From Ooceraea biroi (taxonomy: Eukaryota > Arthropoda > Insecta > Hymenoptera > Formicidae), in the NCBI RefSeq assembly GCF_003672135.1, contig NC_039506.1, positions 2,604,001 through 2,668,000 on the forward strand: a DNA stretch of 64,000 nucleotides. The letters are read 5' to 3'. A program made the translations under genes and the position numbers. Position 1 is the stretch's first letter, and the number at the start of each line of letters is the position of its first letter. Positions 37,111-50,390 of the stretch are shown in pieces. The notes beneath the pieces were generated by a model. It did not search any database, was not told the DNA's origin, and saw nothing but the letters and a program-made list of their open reading frames with translations.

Positions 37111-39550
37111 TTTTAGGGCTCGCGTAAATGCACGCCCGAGGAATTGCCATGCTCTCCGCGAGCGCATGGAAGCGAACGATTCGAGCATTCGGTTTACTTG
37201 TTTCCCGCATCGTCTCATCTCGCTTCTGTATCTGCACGAAGCAAGTGGATATTGGGTATATCCGCGTGTCGCCGCATAATGAAAAGCATGCACACTGATA
37301 TATGATTATGTTAAACATGTAATTATTTAAATCTAGATTTCACTGAATTTATAAAGCTCACGGTTAATTTCAGTACGCGATTAACTTAATTTTAATTAAG
37401 TTAATTTTAATTAAAAGAATGTTGATGCGCTATGTAAAATTTTATTTATCATAGTTGAATTCTGGATTAAAGGTTGCTCTAATTTTTAAATATAGTGTAT
37501 ATGTATATATTTTTTTAATTTTGTCGAAAGATAAAGAAGAAAAAGAGAAAAAGGAGAAGAGAAAAGAGATCCAATACAACTAATATAATATGACAAGTAC
37601 AATTCTCAATCTGTACATCTCAGAATAGGATTCTGAGGGAGCCCTTTTACAAGCTGAATCAAACAATATTATATTATCTCGTCCATTATATAACTACGTA
37701 AATTATACTACACTGGTCACGCATTGAAACCGTATCTCAATTAAAATCTTTGCTTTCGATCAGTATCTAATAAGGTAAGACTCAACGATCGCGCGAGCTT
37801 TCTGCGCTTCCCTTCTCTCCTTTAATATCTCCTTTAATATCGGCCGCATGAAGATTTCATAAAGTGTAGTTAGTAACGGCAGGATTAAATTCACATTTGC
37901 AACTGACTCTTTACTTTTGATGCGTCGGGATATTATAATTCCTCATTAAGCGTATGCTTCCGTGTTTTTATCGCGCGGCACCGTTTATGCTCGATAAACC
38001 GATTATTATTTCCAGATACGATCTATTTCCATACCTCTACTTACGCTAATGTTAAGTAACTCGTAGCGTGCTCGGCAAGACTCAACGATGATTGAGACAC
38101 AAGTGAAAAACGGGCGTAGCAGTGCCGCGAGTCAATTCTTCTTCCTCATTTCAAGCGATCGCTGAGCCAAGTGTGAAAAAGCGACCAATGGATCAGAGGA
38201 GCATGGAACGTAACTAAAATCGAGAACACTCTATTTCATACGAAAGATATAACCGTTATTCCGATCAGTAAGTTGTACTTAAAGTGTAATATCCCTTCAG
38301 CGACACACAAACCTGATTTAGAATAAAATTGTGGATGTAATGAATGTGGCAGGTCAACGTCATCGCATAGCATTGTTAAATTTCGATACACAAATTAATA
38401 AATTAAATTCAGTTGAATAAAATTTAAAATTTATGTATAACGCGCGAATATGAAAAGTCTTATGCTCAATTTATACACATTAACCGAACGCATGACGCAT
38501 ATTCTGTTTAAATATATATAATAATTTAGATACACAGAAAACAAAAAGGCTGTGTGTGACAGAGAAATTATCCGACGTGGCGAGTGCGTAAAGAAAAGGC
38601 CAGATAAAATGTTAACAAAGTTTGTCTCAATACCCGATGCCAGAGCGAGACTCGGAAGATTGCAGGATAGAAAATATTTATGGAACTATGTAAAAAAGTG
38701 AGCGAGTAGACTCTCTTTCGTGCATCGTGCAAACGCGATTACGCGCAGAGGTGAGTTTTATAATCGGCCGCATTTCTCGAGACAATGTATGCGACGCGAC
38801 ACGAGCCTCCCTCCCTATCTCCGCCCTCTCGTTCGATCCCTCGCTCTCCCTTCCGCCAGAAGTAATTAAAATTATTCCAAGTTTTTTCTTGCTCTCGTAA
38901 TATTGAAACCGCATCGTTAAGAGGCACGATTTCCTATCTTCGATTTCTTTCCTGTCGAGCACCTCCTCTGTGCAAAGACAAAGATCCCCGATAATGAATC
39001 ATTAGTAGTCGAGAGTCAATCGAAGATTAATTAATCGTTCGGATTCGAGAGCCAATTAAAGTTTCCTCGACAACAAACCCAGCCGGTCGCAGCTACCGGA
39101 CGGTATAATGCGCTCTCCCCCGTATAGATTCCCCCGCTTGTGTTTCTCACTTCATTCCTTCGTTTCCGGTTCGCGTTCGCGCGAATTCATAATGACGCCG
39201 GGCTTAATACCGGCAATTAAGATCCTCCGATCTCGAACTCCAAACATCTTTCGCGAGGATTTGCGTTTATGTTCGGTGCATCAACGCAAAGTGCCTTTTA
39301 TTATTCATTTAATCCTAGAGTACCGAGATTCATTAGAACCAGTCAATTACCAGTCGGGGCTAGCGCAAATGAACTAGCATCAATCATTGCGCAACGACAC
39401 ATATGAAGCGCGCCTTCATTAACATTTTTTCTTCTTGTTTCTCTTTCCTTTGCTTTATCGCCCGTCGACGGCGGTTAACGCTGATTATCGCTGATAATCG
39501 TTCATTATGAAACGCGATCAAGTCGGCTGGAACACACGGAGTGTGTGACG
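37110..39550. other. Putative intron, AT-richer, no gene
   Basis: AT-rich sequence with a duplicated TTAATTTTAATTAAG-like unit at 37385-37415. No frame with domain or splice support was found. Confidence 0.55.
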
Positions 39551-39559
39551 CGCACTTAC

Positions 39560-40160
39560 CGCACTCGCGCTTCGTTCTCACGGAAGCGAGTAACTGCGGC
39601 TTGCAGGCTACTCTCGCGAGATACCGAACTCATAGCGAGATACGCCGCTGGTGATGAAAAAATAAAAACGACGAATTGGTGAGTTTTAGCCGCGAAACTC
39701 GGAGGCGCGCGAAGCCGGACGGACGCGCGAAAAGAGAGAGGCGGCGTGAAGAGTGGACCATATTTGGCACGCTGACAGTTCGGCGCACTTGTCTCTCTTC
39801 CTGCCGGCAGAGAGGAAACGGGCGCGCGCGGATGGGGTGGCTCGCGAGGACACAGAAGAGAGGGTGAGGAGGGCCACGGGGCGCGTTCGTGGGGTGGCGG
39901 CCACGAGCGGCGATTGACAGTGACGCGGGGCGACGTTGCGCGCTTAGCCAGCGCACGTGTAAGCGTGTCTGAGGCGTGTAACGATGACGGTCGCACAGAC
40001 ACCGCCAATCAATCAGCTCATTACACCGATTCAATCGACGTCGCCTGACGACCCTGACGTCGTCCGGCCGCTCGATAATCGTCGCGACGTGCGCGTCGCG
40101 CTCTCGTCTCTCTCCTCGGAGTTCTCCTCGCGCGCCGCTTTCCGTCGCGAATTTATCGGC
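39560..40160 (-). promoter_or_regulatory. CpG-rich block with minus-strand start codon and donor
   Basis: A CpG-rich island of about 600 bp. On the minus strand an ATG at 39633 (G at -3) opens 24 codons beginning MSSVSRESSL, plus two bases, up to GCG|GTAAGT (GT at 39559-39558). The layout resembles a 5' UTR plus first coding exon of an antisense transcript inside the putative intron. One good acceptor further along (ending near 38964) gives only a short continuation before a stop, so coding potential is doubtful. Confidence 0.25.
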
Positions 40161-40679
40161 GATCGTTACGCTCGACGTCCGCTCTTGATGATCATCTTGC
40201 GAATTAGCTGTCCCGCAGTGACTCGTGGTCGTGCGGAATTTTTATGTTGACATCAAAATGCGTCATCGATTTTATTATACTTAAATTTCTTCGATGTTTA
40301 GAGAGTGCAGTTCTCGCGTATTAACCAAGCAGTTTTGTTTCATGTCTTGATGTAAACGCTTTCACCAGAGGTGGCGCGGAGACGTCAGCACCATCGAGAC
40401 GCGAAAGAGAGAAAGAGACACGCGCGACACGTGGCGCGTGCATGTGATTTTGCCGGTAAATTGTGGTACGATCGGTGGTACCTTTCATTCTCTAGCTGAT
40501 ATTCGAAAAGTTGAGGGACGAAGTATACGTAATCAGAGATTAATAGTGTGCCCGGTCGTGAGGTATGACCAATCGATCTACGTTCTATGTGCGCGAGCGC
40601 GCGCACACGTCTTAAGTCTAATATTGTTTAAAAGTACCGGCTACGACCCGCGACGTGACGATAAATATCTATCGCCCGC

Positions 40680-41520
40680 GTTCAGTAATTAATAACCCCG
40701 CGCGCGCATTCAAAAGCCGCTACCGAGTACCGTGCCGGTCGAAATACAGGGATCGGAGCGAGGGAGAGGGAGGTCAAGCGGAACGCCCGTGCGAGATGCT
40801 CCGTAGCTGGTATCCACTTCCTTTTTCCCCCTTTTTTTTCCCCCGCCGTGACATACGCTGAAAATTATTGCCGTCGTCCGCGCTGTCCCTTCTACCCCTG
40901 GCCTCGCCAATCGACCCCCTCGCTCCCCCCCCCGACCTTCTTGCGCCCCGCGTGAACGAGTCGGAGGCGATCCCGACCTCCCGCGATACGGCACTGACGC
41001 CATCGTAGAGATGGGTGCCAGAGCTATCTAAGGGGTGATTTCTAATTTATGAGACTGGGGCGATGTGATGAACAGACGTCATAAAGCATGTCGCGCTCCG
41101 CGTCTGCAGCCTGCCATGCGGCACTCTCCTCCCTTCGCCCCTACCGGCCTGCCGGTAACGGTGCTCGTCCTCGCCCTCGGTCACCCCTGTTATCGCTGCG
41201 CCTCCTCCAAGCTCGCATCCTCTCCTCCGCTGGCACTACATCCCCTTCGCCCGAGCCCTTTCGCGAACCTCTTCCACCTTCGAGCGAACTCTCCTTCCGA
41301 CACCCCCGGCCCGTGATTTGTGGCCTCTCGAATTCTCCTCGCAAGCTCCTCTCCTTCGAAACTTGGATTCTATCCTTCTCTACGTTTCTCGCCTCCTCGT
41401 CAACGTTTATGGTCGGACGTCCATCGGGAACTCGCGCGAACTTCCTTCCCAGTGACCGGGTGAATTCTTTTGTTTCTTCTCGCAATCTTCTCTCTTTCTT
41501 TCTCTCTCTCAGTTCGTAGC
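40680..41520. other. CpG-rich, pyrimidine-biased block
   Basis: Pyrimidine bias on the plus strand produces a Glu/Arg-rich minus-strand frame (41141-41485) with no domain. No gene is called. Confidence 0.4.
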
Positions 41521-43760
41521 GATGATGACGATTTCACTCAATCATCGTGTAATGTGGCAATGAGATTTCGAGAATATTAAAGTAAAATTACGCATGTACG
41601 TAACTGTAAGTACAAATTGCACTTAACCCTTGAACAGAACATAACGTAACACGAGAGTTCTGTAATACCTTAATTGAGATTTGATTGCTCATGAAACTTG
41701 TGTTTAAATCTCATGAAAAGCAATCCGAACAACACGATCGGGTATTTGATCCAGATCGCCGACATCCGTGACAGCGGCTAAAAAGAGCATCCTGTGCCAG
41801 ATATTTTTTCACGTCTGCTTGATATGAAGCGTCTATTTTTTAAAAACGCTACCTTTTCGGTAAGCGTCAGACGTCGCGCCAATTTTTACCTTAATTTCCT
41901 ACTGATCTGCGAAGCGAGATATATTTGCTGGATGACCTTAATACGCTCGTCTGGATATACCGATGTATCATTGCGACTGTCTATCATAATTGACCCGCAA
42001 TATCAAGAGCTGCTGTATTTTATACATTAATAATCAGAGACAGATCGCGCACGAGCGTTTCTCTCCGTTTGTCGCCAGCGCGCGGTGTAACTATTTTTCT
42101 CCGTTTACAAGTTTCAACCGGATACAAGTATATTAAATCGTCTGCACATGAGATTACGGATTAAAGAAGCACCAGCGCCGGGCGAACTTTTCCAAACTAA
42201 AAATACTACGGTCTGATACACTTGACAGAAAATACTTCATGACGCTTCCATGGTAACACGAATCAGAATCTGTACATAAAATATAAAAATGTTAAAAAAA
42301 TTACGTACCCTTGCACAGCACAATATACGTATATGATATATATATGTTACATGATATTATGTATTATGCAATGTTTCCTAATTAAAACATACACGGTGTT
42401 TCTTTCGGTGATCTATAGCATCCTTTTCGCAGATTTCAAAATTGCATTACAAGTGACACGATATATTTATAGTTAGTATAGCTAAATCCACCGCGCGCAG
42501 ACCGGATCACACAGTGTCCTATTATCGTGAAAGGTTGTATGAATTATTTCATGAACGATCATTGCTGACTGCCATCTAGACGGACCGCCAATAATACTCG
42601 TTCTCAATTAACAACTAATGCGATGCCAATTTAGGAAAAATCGAAGCCAGACGCGGCAACAAGATATAATACCTAAGCGATAAATCGCCATAGTTTCAGA
42701 TCGAGCTGAAGACAAAGTCTCATACGACATTATCCCATCGCCTGCAGCGCAGACACACACACACACACACACACACACATAAAATGTAATTAACAAATGC
42801 AATAATAAATAAGTAATTACATTATGTATATGTAATTACTTTGCAAAATTGTCTCACCAGAAATAAAATAATCTATTCAACCACAATTTTTACATCATTG
42901 ATTCACTTCAATTCGAGCGTCCTGCTCGCAATTTTGAAGAATATATAAATCGTGATGATGGCATAACTGACGAGGAGGCAATTTCTTACGAAGAAATAAA
43001 ATTAGATCCACGCTCAACATGCGTATTCGTGTCGTTTGCACTTTATCGTAACGTAACGCACATATACTAAAGTAAAGCGTCAGAACAGCTTATTTATATT
43101 TGCTATTAATTGAACGCGGCGATGTAAGCGTCGAGTTTGATGTTGAATGTTCGCGTTGTTCGCGTCATCGACGCCAAACACACACATACACACTCTCACA
43201 CACCCACACATACACACGTGCATTCCGTGCACGTACTCGAGACTCATTTCGCGTTCAATCTTCGCGCGCGTGGGGAACGCGAATCGATGGATCGGCGGCG
43301 CCGACAAGTCGAAGAAACGGAAACGACGTGAAGCGCGCGCGCGGCGCGCGTGCCCCCGCATGCCCCCACGTGCCCTTGTCGGGGGGGCGCCGCACCTGGA
43401 GCGACTTTATGCCCGCGAAAATCTGTCGAGTAATCGACTCTAACATGGCCGGAACATCGTGCAAATTGTCGTGCCGTAGTACCCTCCGTGCCCCTCTATG
43501 CTGCCTGAGACTGGTTGATGAAACGATCACGATCGGATCGGGGCCAGGTATCATCGGCAAAGGAGAAGGGGAGGAGGGGGCAGGTAGCCGTCGGCGTGGC
43601 GATAGGGAAACGATCAGCGACCGCGGAGCGGGTTCCGGGGAAGACGCTTCCAGGATGACGGGGACGGGGACGGGTGAGATGAGGAAAGTAGGAAGAGGGG
43701 AACGGTTTGAAACGTGCGGCGCGGCCCACGGAACCTTTGTGAAAAATCGTGTTATAACCC
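41521..43760. other. Putative intron, no gene
   Basis: AT-rich apart from a CpG-rich patch at 43.2-43.7 kb. It holds an (AC)14 tract at 42753-42779 and an imperfect CACA array at 43179-43220. Confidence 0.55.
42753..42779. repeat. (AC)n microsatellite
   Basis: About 13 perfect AC units. Confidence 0.95.
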
Positions 43761-43764
43761 TAAT

Positions 43765-44130
43765 TTAATTTTATGGCCGGCATTACGGCGGATTGTGTTG
43801 TATATCGGGGCCCGGGCATAATGGCCGTATATGGCCGTGTATAATAATGGTGAAAGAGAGCGAGCGAGACTGCACTGCAGGGTAGGGGAACGGGGGATCC
43901 GCGCGAACGAACGTAGAGAGAGAAAGAGAAAAACAAAGAAAGAGAGAGAAAGAACGAGAGAGAGTCGACAAGAGATGCGGGAGATGCGGAAGAGCGGGCG
44001 GGGGCAGGAAAGGGGGCTAATAATCAGTTGTAACGCGAACCGTCGTAAACCGCAAAACAACGAGAATCGAAGGAGGGTGTAGAAAGAGATAGAGATGAGA
44101 GAGAAAAAAAGAGAGTAGAAAAAGGGAACG
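43765..44130. promoter_or_regulatory. Candidate Polycomb-response-like element: GGCCAT sites plus GAGA tract
   Basis: Three ATGGCC sites (43773, 43821, 43831), which read GGCCAT on the other strand and fit the Pho/YY1 core, are followed at once by about 280 bases of purine-rich sequence with many GAGAG units. Pho plus GAGA clustering is the known signature of Drosophila Polycomb response elements. Function is inferred; the GA tract also explains the spurious frame at 43752-44405. Confidence 0.4.
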
Positions 44131-44459
44131 TAACTGTGAGGATCGACAGCGAAGGGCGAGGGGGTTCTATGTTTATATTTAGGGGGTTGGTAAGGTGGAG
44201 TAGGCTGAATAGAGGGCGAGGAGAGGAGAGTATCATTATCTCGAAGATGAAGGAAGGACGCGCGATTCCCTTTCGTCGGCTTCTTGTCCTGGACCGTCTC
44301 CCCCCGCGGTCCTCCCTTGGTCAACTCGTTTTGAGTCGCGGTCCCCTCGATAATCGTCAAACGCTTGACCACTTGGCGCCAGCAATCGTAAAGCTCTCCC
44401 GCCAATCAGGCGGCGCGATTCGTGTTCTCTGAGACGTCGGCGAAAAGTGCAGATCTCTC

Positions 44460-46010
44460 ACAAGCTACGTATAAATTATAATTACGCAGCTTGGGTGCGT
44501 GGTTTAAACAACGTAAGTGAATGCGCTCAACGAGCGCCCTTTTCTGTCAGTCTCTCTTTTTCTTTCTACCTTTCTCTCTCTCTCCTGTTCTGGCGCGCGT
44601 AATAAACTACTCCCTCTTTTGTCTCCCTCTATTTTTTGCCATTTCCATGCTCTTCGCATAATAATAATTTTATCGTCACTTTAATTTGTGTAAAATATCT
44701 TTTCGCACAAGTATCTGTATTTTATATCGCGAGCTGTTATTGAAAGTCCTTGCAAACTCCTGATTTCCAGCGTATCGATCGCGGTGACCATGAAAACGAC
44801 CAGCGAAAACTTTCACGTATCGCGATTTTTATTTTATGAATTTTAGTTACTCCTTAGTACCTCAGTTGTAAGATATAGACTTTTCTAAACACCTCTATTT
44901 TTGTATTTGTGCCTTGATCGTTTTCACAATTGTGCTCGAGATGCGACAACGATTAATTGTATCCTTATCTTTCAAATTTATGCTACACTACCAAAATTCA
45001 AGTTGCGCTCCGATCGATACAAAGTAATTGCAAATTTACACATTTATTTATAATACAAGGTATAATACAATCGCGCGCGTTCGATTTCCTACCCCCGCGA
45101 TTATCCGGCATCTCGCGGTAAATGGGTTCAGCGCGAACGACAGAAAAAGATGTCGACGGTTGGCAACGTCTTCCCCGGTGACCTTCCAGCAGCGGTCCAA
45201 GAGCATTATCGCGCGCCGAGGGAAGGAAGCCGTGCCACGAAATTACTATAATACGTCGCTCGTATCGGCGTCGAGACAAGAGAGAAGAGCCGCGTACATT
45301 CCGTTATTATTATTGATCGGCTCGGACCGATATTAAAGTGGCCAGGGGGGCCAGTCTCTATGTTTACGCCGGTTCGTCCGAAAAACCATGAAATTACTGA
45401 TAATCGGCGTAAGCGGCCGCCACGCGGCCGCGCGACGCGCCCTTAACAATAACCCCTAGCGCTATAATCGCTTCCTCTCCTCCCTCACCCTCGGCGTATT
45501 CCCATGCTTGCGCGAATTCATTTCCTGTCTTTGCTCATTCTTTCAATCTCGGGCTAATGAATTTTTCTTCAAACAATTTTCGACCGATGCTCTCGACTTT
45601 TAGACTGCTTGAAAAACACAAGTTTAAAAAATTCTAGTCTCTTTTTAAGGTAAAAAGATACCATCCAAACCTTGCCGCGCTACAAACTCGTAATTTACAA
45701 CTGCCGGCGTTGTGTGTGCATGTATATGTGCGTGTGTGGATGGCAGACGCACCTCTCGGCGAGACCCTTACGAGAGACGGAGAGAGAAGGGTGCACAGAG
45801 GGACCGGTCGCTTTTTCGTCGATCACGAGGGAGCGACACCGGGAAAATGAAGGGAAGAGGCGCGAACGACACGGCAGGGGAACGGACGAAATAAAACGTC
45901 GTGCGTGTACACGCGCGTTCCTCCGCGCGTATTCCCGCGAGCGAGCAAGGCGGCGGCAGGGTCAGGCCGGGTGTAGGCAGGAGTTCGACTTCGGCTGCCG
46001 GCCGCCGTAA
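44460..46010. other. Putative intron, no gene
   Basis: Mixed AT-rich and CpG-rich sequence. Two GCGGCCGC palindromes lie three bases apart (45413-45431). No supported exon. Confidence 0.55.
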
Positions 46011-46059
46011 AAATGTCAATTAAAGTGTTTTATTTGATCCTTCGTTAGAACGTTGAAAT

Positions 46060-47400
46060 GGAATTTTGATTTATGGCTGCACCGCTCCCGCTCTATCCAT
46101 CTCTCTCTCTCTCTTTCTCTCTTTCTCTCTCCCCCTCGCTCGCTCTCGTCCCCTCTGCATGGTGCGGGTATACACCGGGAACGGCGTGAGTGTGCGCTCG
46201 CGCGTGCAACACGCGTAAATAAAATAAATAGGAGGCTATAATTAGTCGGCGGGTACCGGCCGGCCACTCCGGCCGCGATATCGGTATACACGACCGGTTT
46301 TCTGGGCTCTTGGTTAAGTTCGACAAACAAATTCCACACAACTCGTTTTACGCCGATCCTCAGAAAATTCGGACCGAGAAGCACGAGAACAGTACCTGGA
46401 CCCGGTGTCCGATTCACGAAGTTGAGTCGAATCCGGAGCTCTCGTCGAGAGTATCCCCTGATTTATCGGGCCGCCATCACGCTCGTATAGCTGCGGAGGA
46501 GTTGCAGAAATAACGGAATCTCTATAAATTTTCTCGTCAAGTAGTAGCTGCACGTCATTCGGATTATTGCGAATTCATTTCAAGATGTTAATTATGGAAA
46601 GCGGCGTGTTAATTGGAAATATTATATTTTACTTATCGATGAAAAGTAGCACGTGAGACTTGGATTCTAAGATATCCCGCGGCACCAGTGACTATTTCTA
46701 CATGTAGACTCTCTCGCAGACATAATAGATGAAGATTTCAATATCTCTTCGAACACGTAGAAACTTTATCTAATTTTCTAGCGAATATTACACGAGATTA
46801 AGCGAAAAGTAAAATTTAACCATCGATTTCAGCCCCAGACAGCGTTTTATTTTCAAACCCCATTTGCCAATACTCTTCGATCTTTGATATTAGATGTCAA
46901 TCGCAACATCGACAGCAGCAAATCCGAGTTCACGCGGAATTCCCGATTAAATCTGCGATGTTTAACGTACGTAAATACGTTAAATACACGAAAGTTCGCA
47001 CTACACACACATACCGACTTTACCGACTGCCGCATGATGAACTTTAACGCTCGAAAAAGTTCTCGGCGCGGCGGTGAGAGTATCGGCAGGAATCAATCAT
47101 GGCGAATAGGAACACGCGCGGTGAATTCCGCGGCGCGGTCCCGCGCGGAATTCTCGCGCGCGCGTCGCTCGTTGTCGCTCGCCGATCGATTTATTATCGC
47201 ACGAAGCGCATCCAATCCAGAAGGTCCGAGGGGCGAAATAACACGCGCGGCCGGTACGAGCGAGTGACCGAGTTAAGTGAAGGAGAGTCGCAGCAGCCGT
47301 CCCGCCAGCCGGCCGTCCAAATGTTATTGTTTATTGTGGCCGAACGACAGCTTGATTTATCATGTGAGCCGGCCATATCCACGTGTGAAGTAGTGGCATA
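46060..47400. promoter_or_regulatory. Candidate Hox/Exd-responsive region
   Basis: TGATTTAT, a core of Exd-Hox composite sites, occurs at 46067 (TGATTTATGG), 46459 and 47353. The first is followed by a CT tract (46101-46130), and the last by GGCCAT at 47371. Teashirt is a known Hox target in Drosophila, which makes this plausible but unproven. Confidence 0.35.
46101..46130. repeat. (CT)n microsatellite
   Basis: CT units with CTTT interruptions. Confidence 0.9.
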
Positions 47401-50390
47401 ATCCCGTTGATTTGTGGCGACCATTGTCCGGTGCACCCCGCCGAAGGTACTCTCTCTTTCTCTCTTTTTTCCTGTCCTTTTTTATCTTTTTCCCCTTTAT
47501 TTCGGATTATTGTCTCTTCCGCGTCGTTCCGGCGATTTCCGGTTTTCGCTGCATGTCTCCGCGAGACGCGCGTTTAAAGGTTAGTTTCAATCGAAGCAAA
47601 ATTTCAATAAATAAGAGATAAGAAATATCTCTTTCGCAAGAGATATTTATTATCTTTATGTAAATAATGAATTATTGGAATCACTTTGCGTATCGATGAT
47701 TACAGCATTTATATTAAATCATCGTTAAATAATATCCTCATCTTAGACTTCACTGGGGCTCGAAATGTCAGTGCCGCCATAAAGAACTCGATGATTTTTT
47801 GATGTTTGGCATGTCCGATCGAAACTTTCCTAGAAATTATGAAAAAGACGGCCCGAGCAGAATTGTTTTCATAATTCCACAATTCGCATACAATTTTTGC
47901 GGGTTGTGTCAGGTTCGTTTTACCATTTTACAGTGAAATATCGTCGGTTCTATAAATAAAAAAGATTCAACGTGTTGCATAACAAGATACATTTGAAAGT
48001 TTTATTTCTCAAAACAACAGTATTAAAGAACTCGCAATTAGGATTTAGGTAATTCGACAGAAAATAGCCGGCATTTTTAAATAACGTTTCATTCTGCCGG
48101 TGCGGCAAGATCGCAGGATCCGCGGTTATTCCGTTTAAATCGCGTTTAGACGCCGAATAGGATGGTCCAATCGATCTGAGCGCGTCAGACTGACGGCGGC
48201 GCTGAGAATTTCAGCAGCGCGAGCTACGAAATAAGAGGATCGTGCGTGGGGCCTGATTCCGTCGTTTTACGAGGTGCTAAACGTGAGAATGTTTCCCCGC
48301 CGACAGCCGCTTCCGCTGTTTTCGCCTCGGAAATTTTCCTTCGATATTTCTTTTTCAACGGGCGTCTCGCGTCAGCCGCGGCCACGGTGGCGCTGTTTAA
48401 TTCCCCAATTAGCATTCACGCGCCGATAAATTGCCGAGATAACGCGATAATGACAGTGCGACGTCGAATGAAAAGGAAGTACGCCGTAATTTCTCGATGA
48501 TAGATGCTGGACGTTATCGTCGCGGGATCTCAGCCGCTGGGGCGGCTTGATAACGCGCGAACGCGCACGCGAAAAATGCGTTCGCCAAGTGTTTATGATG
48601 CGTATCGAAATTGACGCGCTCGATTAAAAAAGCTCGCGCGCGATTTTACCGCGACGATTTTCTCCGCGCGACTTCTCTCTCTCTCGTCTTGCACACGCGG
48701 GGAATGCGACTGGCACGCGGAAAATAACATGCGAGAGAGATCCGTCCCGCGATTAACGCTTTCACGGCCGAGGAAGTTGGGGGAGTTTTATAAAGATAAC
48801 GTGTCCGGTTTCACGATGACGCGAGGGGGAGTCAATAAACGCAGCGAATGTAGGCGTAGCATCAAACAATTTATTGCACGAAAGATATATAATCATTGCA
48901 TATTTATCACTGCGTGCTCGAATGCCCGGCGCGCTCGGTTCTTTTTACGAGACCGAAAACTGTGAAATCTCGAGCGGATAAACACGCGTGAGGATTTCGT
49001 GTTCAATAATATTTTTCAACCACGCGCGCGCCTCCAAAAGTCGTCCGAGTGAATGCCGTGAATTCGAAAATATGCACGGCGAGCTAAGTCAAGTTCCACA
49101 TCTCAAATCGCTCTTGAAGCGTAATTAAAAAAAAAGAGAAGGACACCCCCCCCCATATATACCCCGAACGCATAAATTGGAGAAGCGAGACGATTATCAC
49201 CTCCAAGTACAACAAAAAAAAACCGATATTCTCATTTATAATGGACGTCGCTCCCCAAAACTCGTCGAGCGGACCAAAGAGGGTAGCCCGACGTTGGCGG
49301 GCGCCCTCCCGAGTCTCTCCCCCGGTAAATATCTTGTTCTCCCGTAGGTAAGTAGCCGCATGGTCATCAATAAGCCGACCTACTATGCCTCTTACGCGGA
49401 CGAGTATTATGGCGCGAAACGGCGGGCGGTCCCTTCCGTTTGACGAGAGCCATTCATCCTCATCCACCTACGTTGATACCCACACATCCGGACGCGGCGG
49501 TAACACGCGCGCGCGCGCGCGTGTGTTCTTCCATTGTGCATCCATCCATCACGTGTCAAAAGTAACGCGGCTTAGGTGGGTCGATCGGGGCCGAAGGTAG
49601 AGGCCCTGTATATGTAAGTACACCCCCGTGGCTCTCGAAGTCGCGCCGGCAAACTCGTCGATCAGACCTGTCGCTAAATGCGCGGGGAAACACTGACGAG
49701 TAAGCAAATGCGGGTAAACAACCGGCTGAATTTATGACAGCTGCCGAAGCGATCTCGCGATTAGATTGGTTCTTTGACGGCTCTTATGAAATCGCAAGTG
49801 CTATTATTTTTATTGATTAGAATGCTCGAGTTTCAGGATTAAAAAAATCTAATTTCGCGATCGCACAATTATCTCAGTAATAAATTTAATCAGTTGTGCA
49901 AGTATTATTATTAGAGAGAATGGCGTTATTTATAAGTTATTTCTAATTTATAAGTTATAATTATTATTTATAAGTTAAAGTATAATTGACGGATTGCTGA
50001 CCGAATACAAGCTCATAACAAAATACTGTTTTCACTAAAATTTCCCAAAATGCGATTGAAGAGAGACATCATAAAATAAAGCGACCTTAAAAGCGACGTA
50101 AATCTGATAATATTTCATCAAGATTTCGCGGGATATTAGTTATAATTTTCATCCGCGTTCACGTCTAGTGGCTGTCTATGCGAGCTTAGCAAAACGTGGC
50201 GTAGCATTTCGCTGCGTTAACGGGATCGCATATTCGACCTTAGCTCTCGGCGTTGTCCCTGACGCGGAAGGGCCTCTCTGGTGGCAGGAAACTCCGGGCC
50301 CTTTGGCGATGACCTGCCAACGGCTCGCGCATTAGCTCGACAGATAGCGGTGCCTAATCGGGTCTCATAAATTACCAAATTAATATCCCG
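47401..50390. other. Putative intron, no gene
   Basis: CpG-rich patches (48.1-48.9 and 49.3-49.7 kb) sit among AT-rich sequence. Three copies of TTTATAAGTTA occur within 49928-49977. A (CG)7 run lies at 49506-49519. Confidence 0.55.

Noticed and set aside
36392..37318. 308-residue minus-strand open frame
   Set aside because: It is Arg/Gly-rich low complexity driven by C-rich and CA-repeat sequence, with no recognisable motif or splice support.
41141..41485. Glu/Arg-rich minus-strand frame
   Set aside because: Composition follows the pyrimidine bias of the plus strand; no splice or domain support.
43752..44405. 217-residue minus-strand open frame
   Set aside because: Largely the translation of a GA/CT tract; no domain or conserved start.
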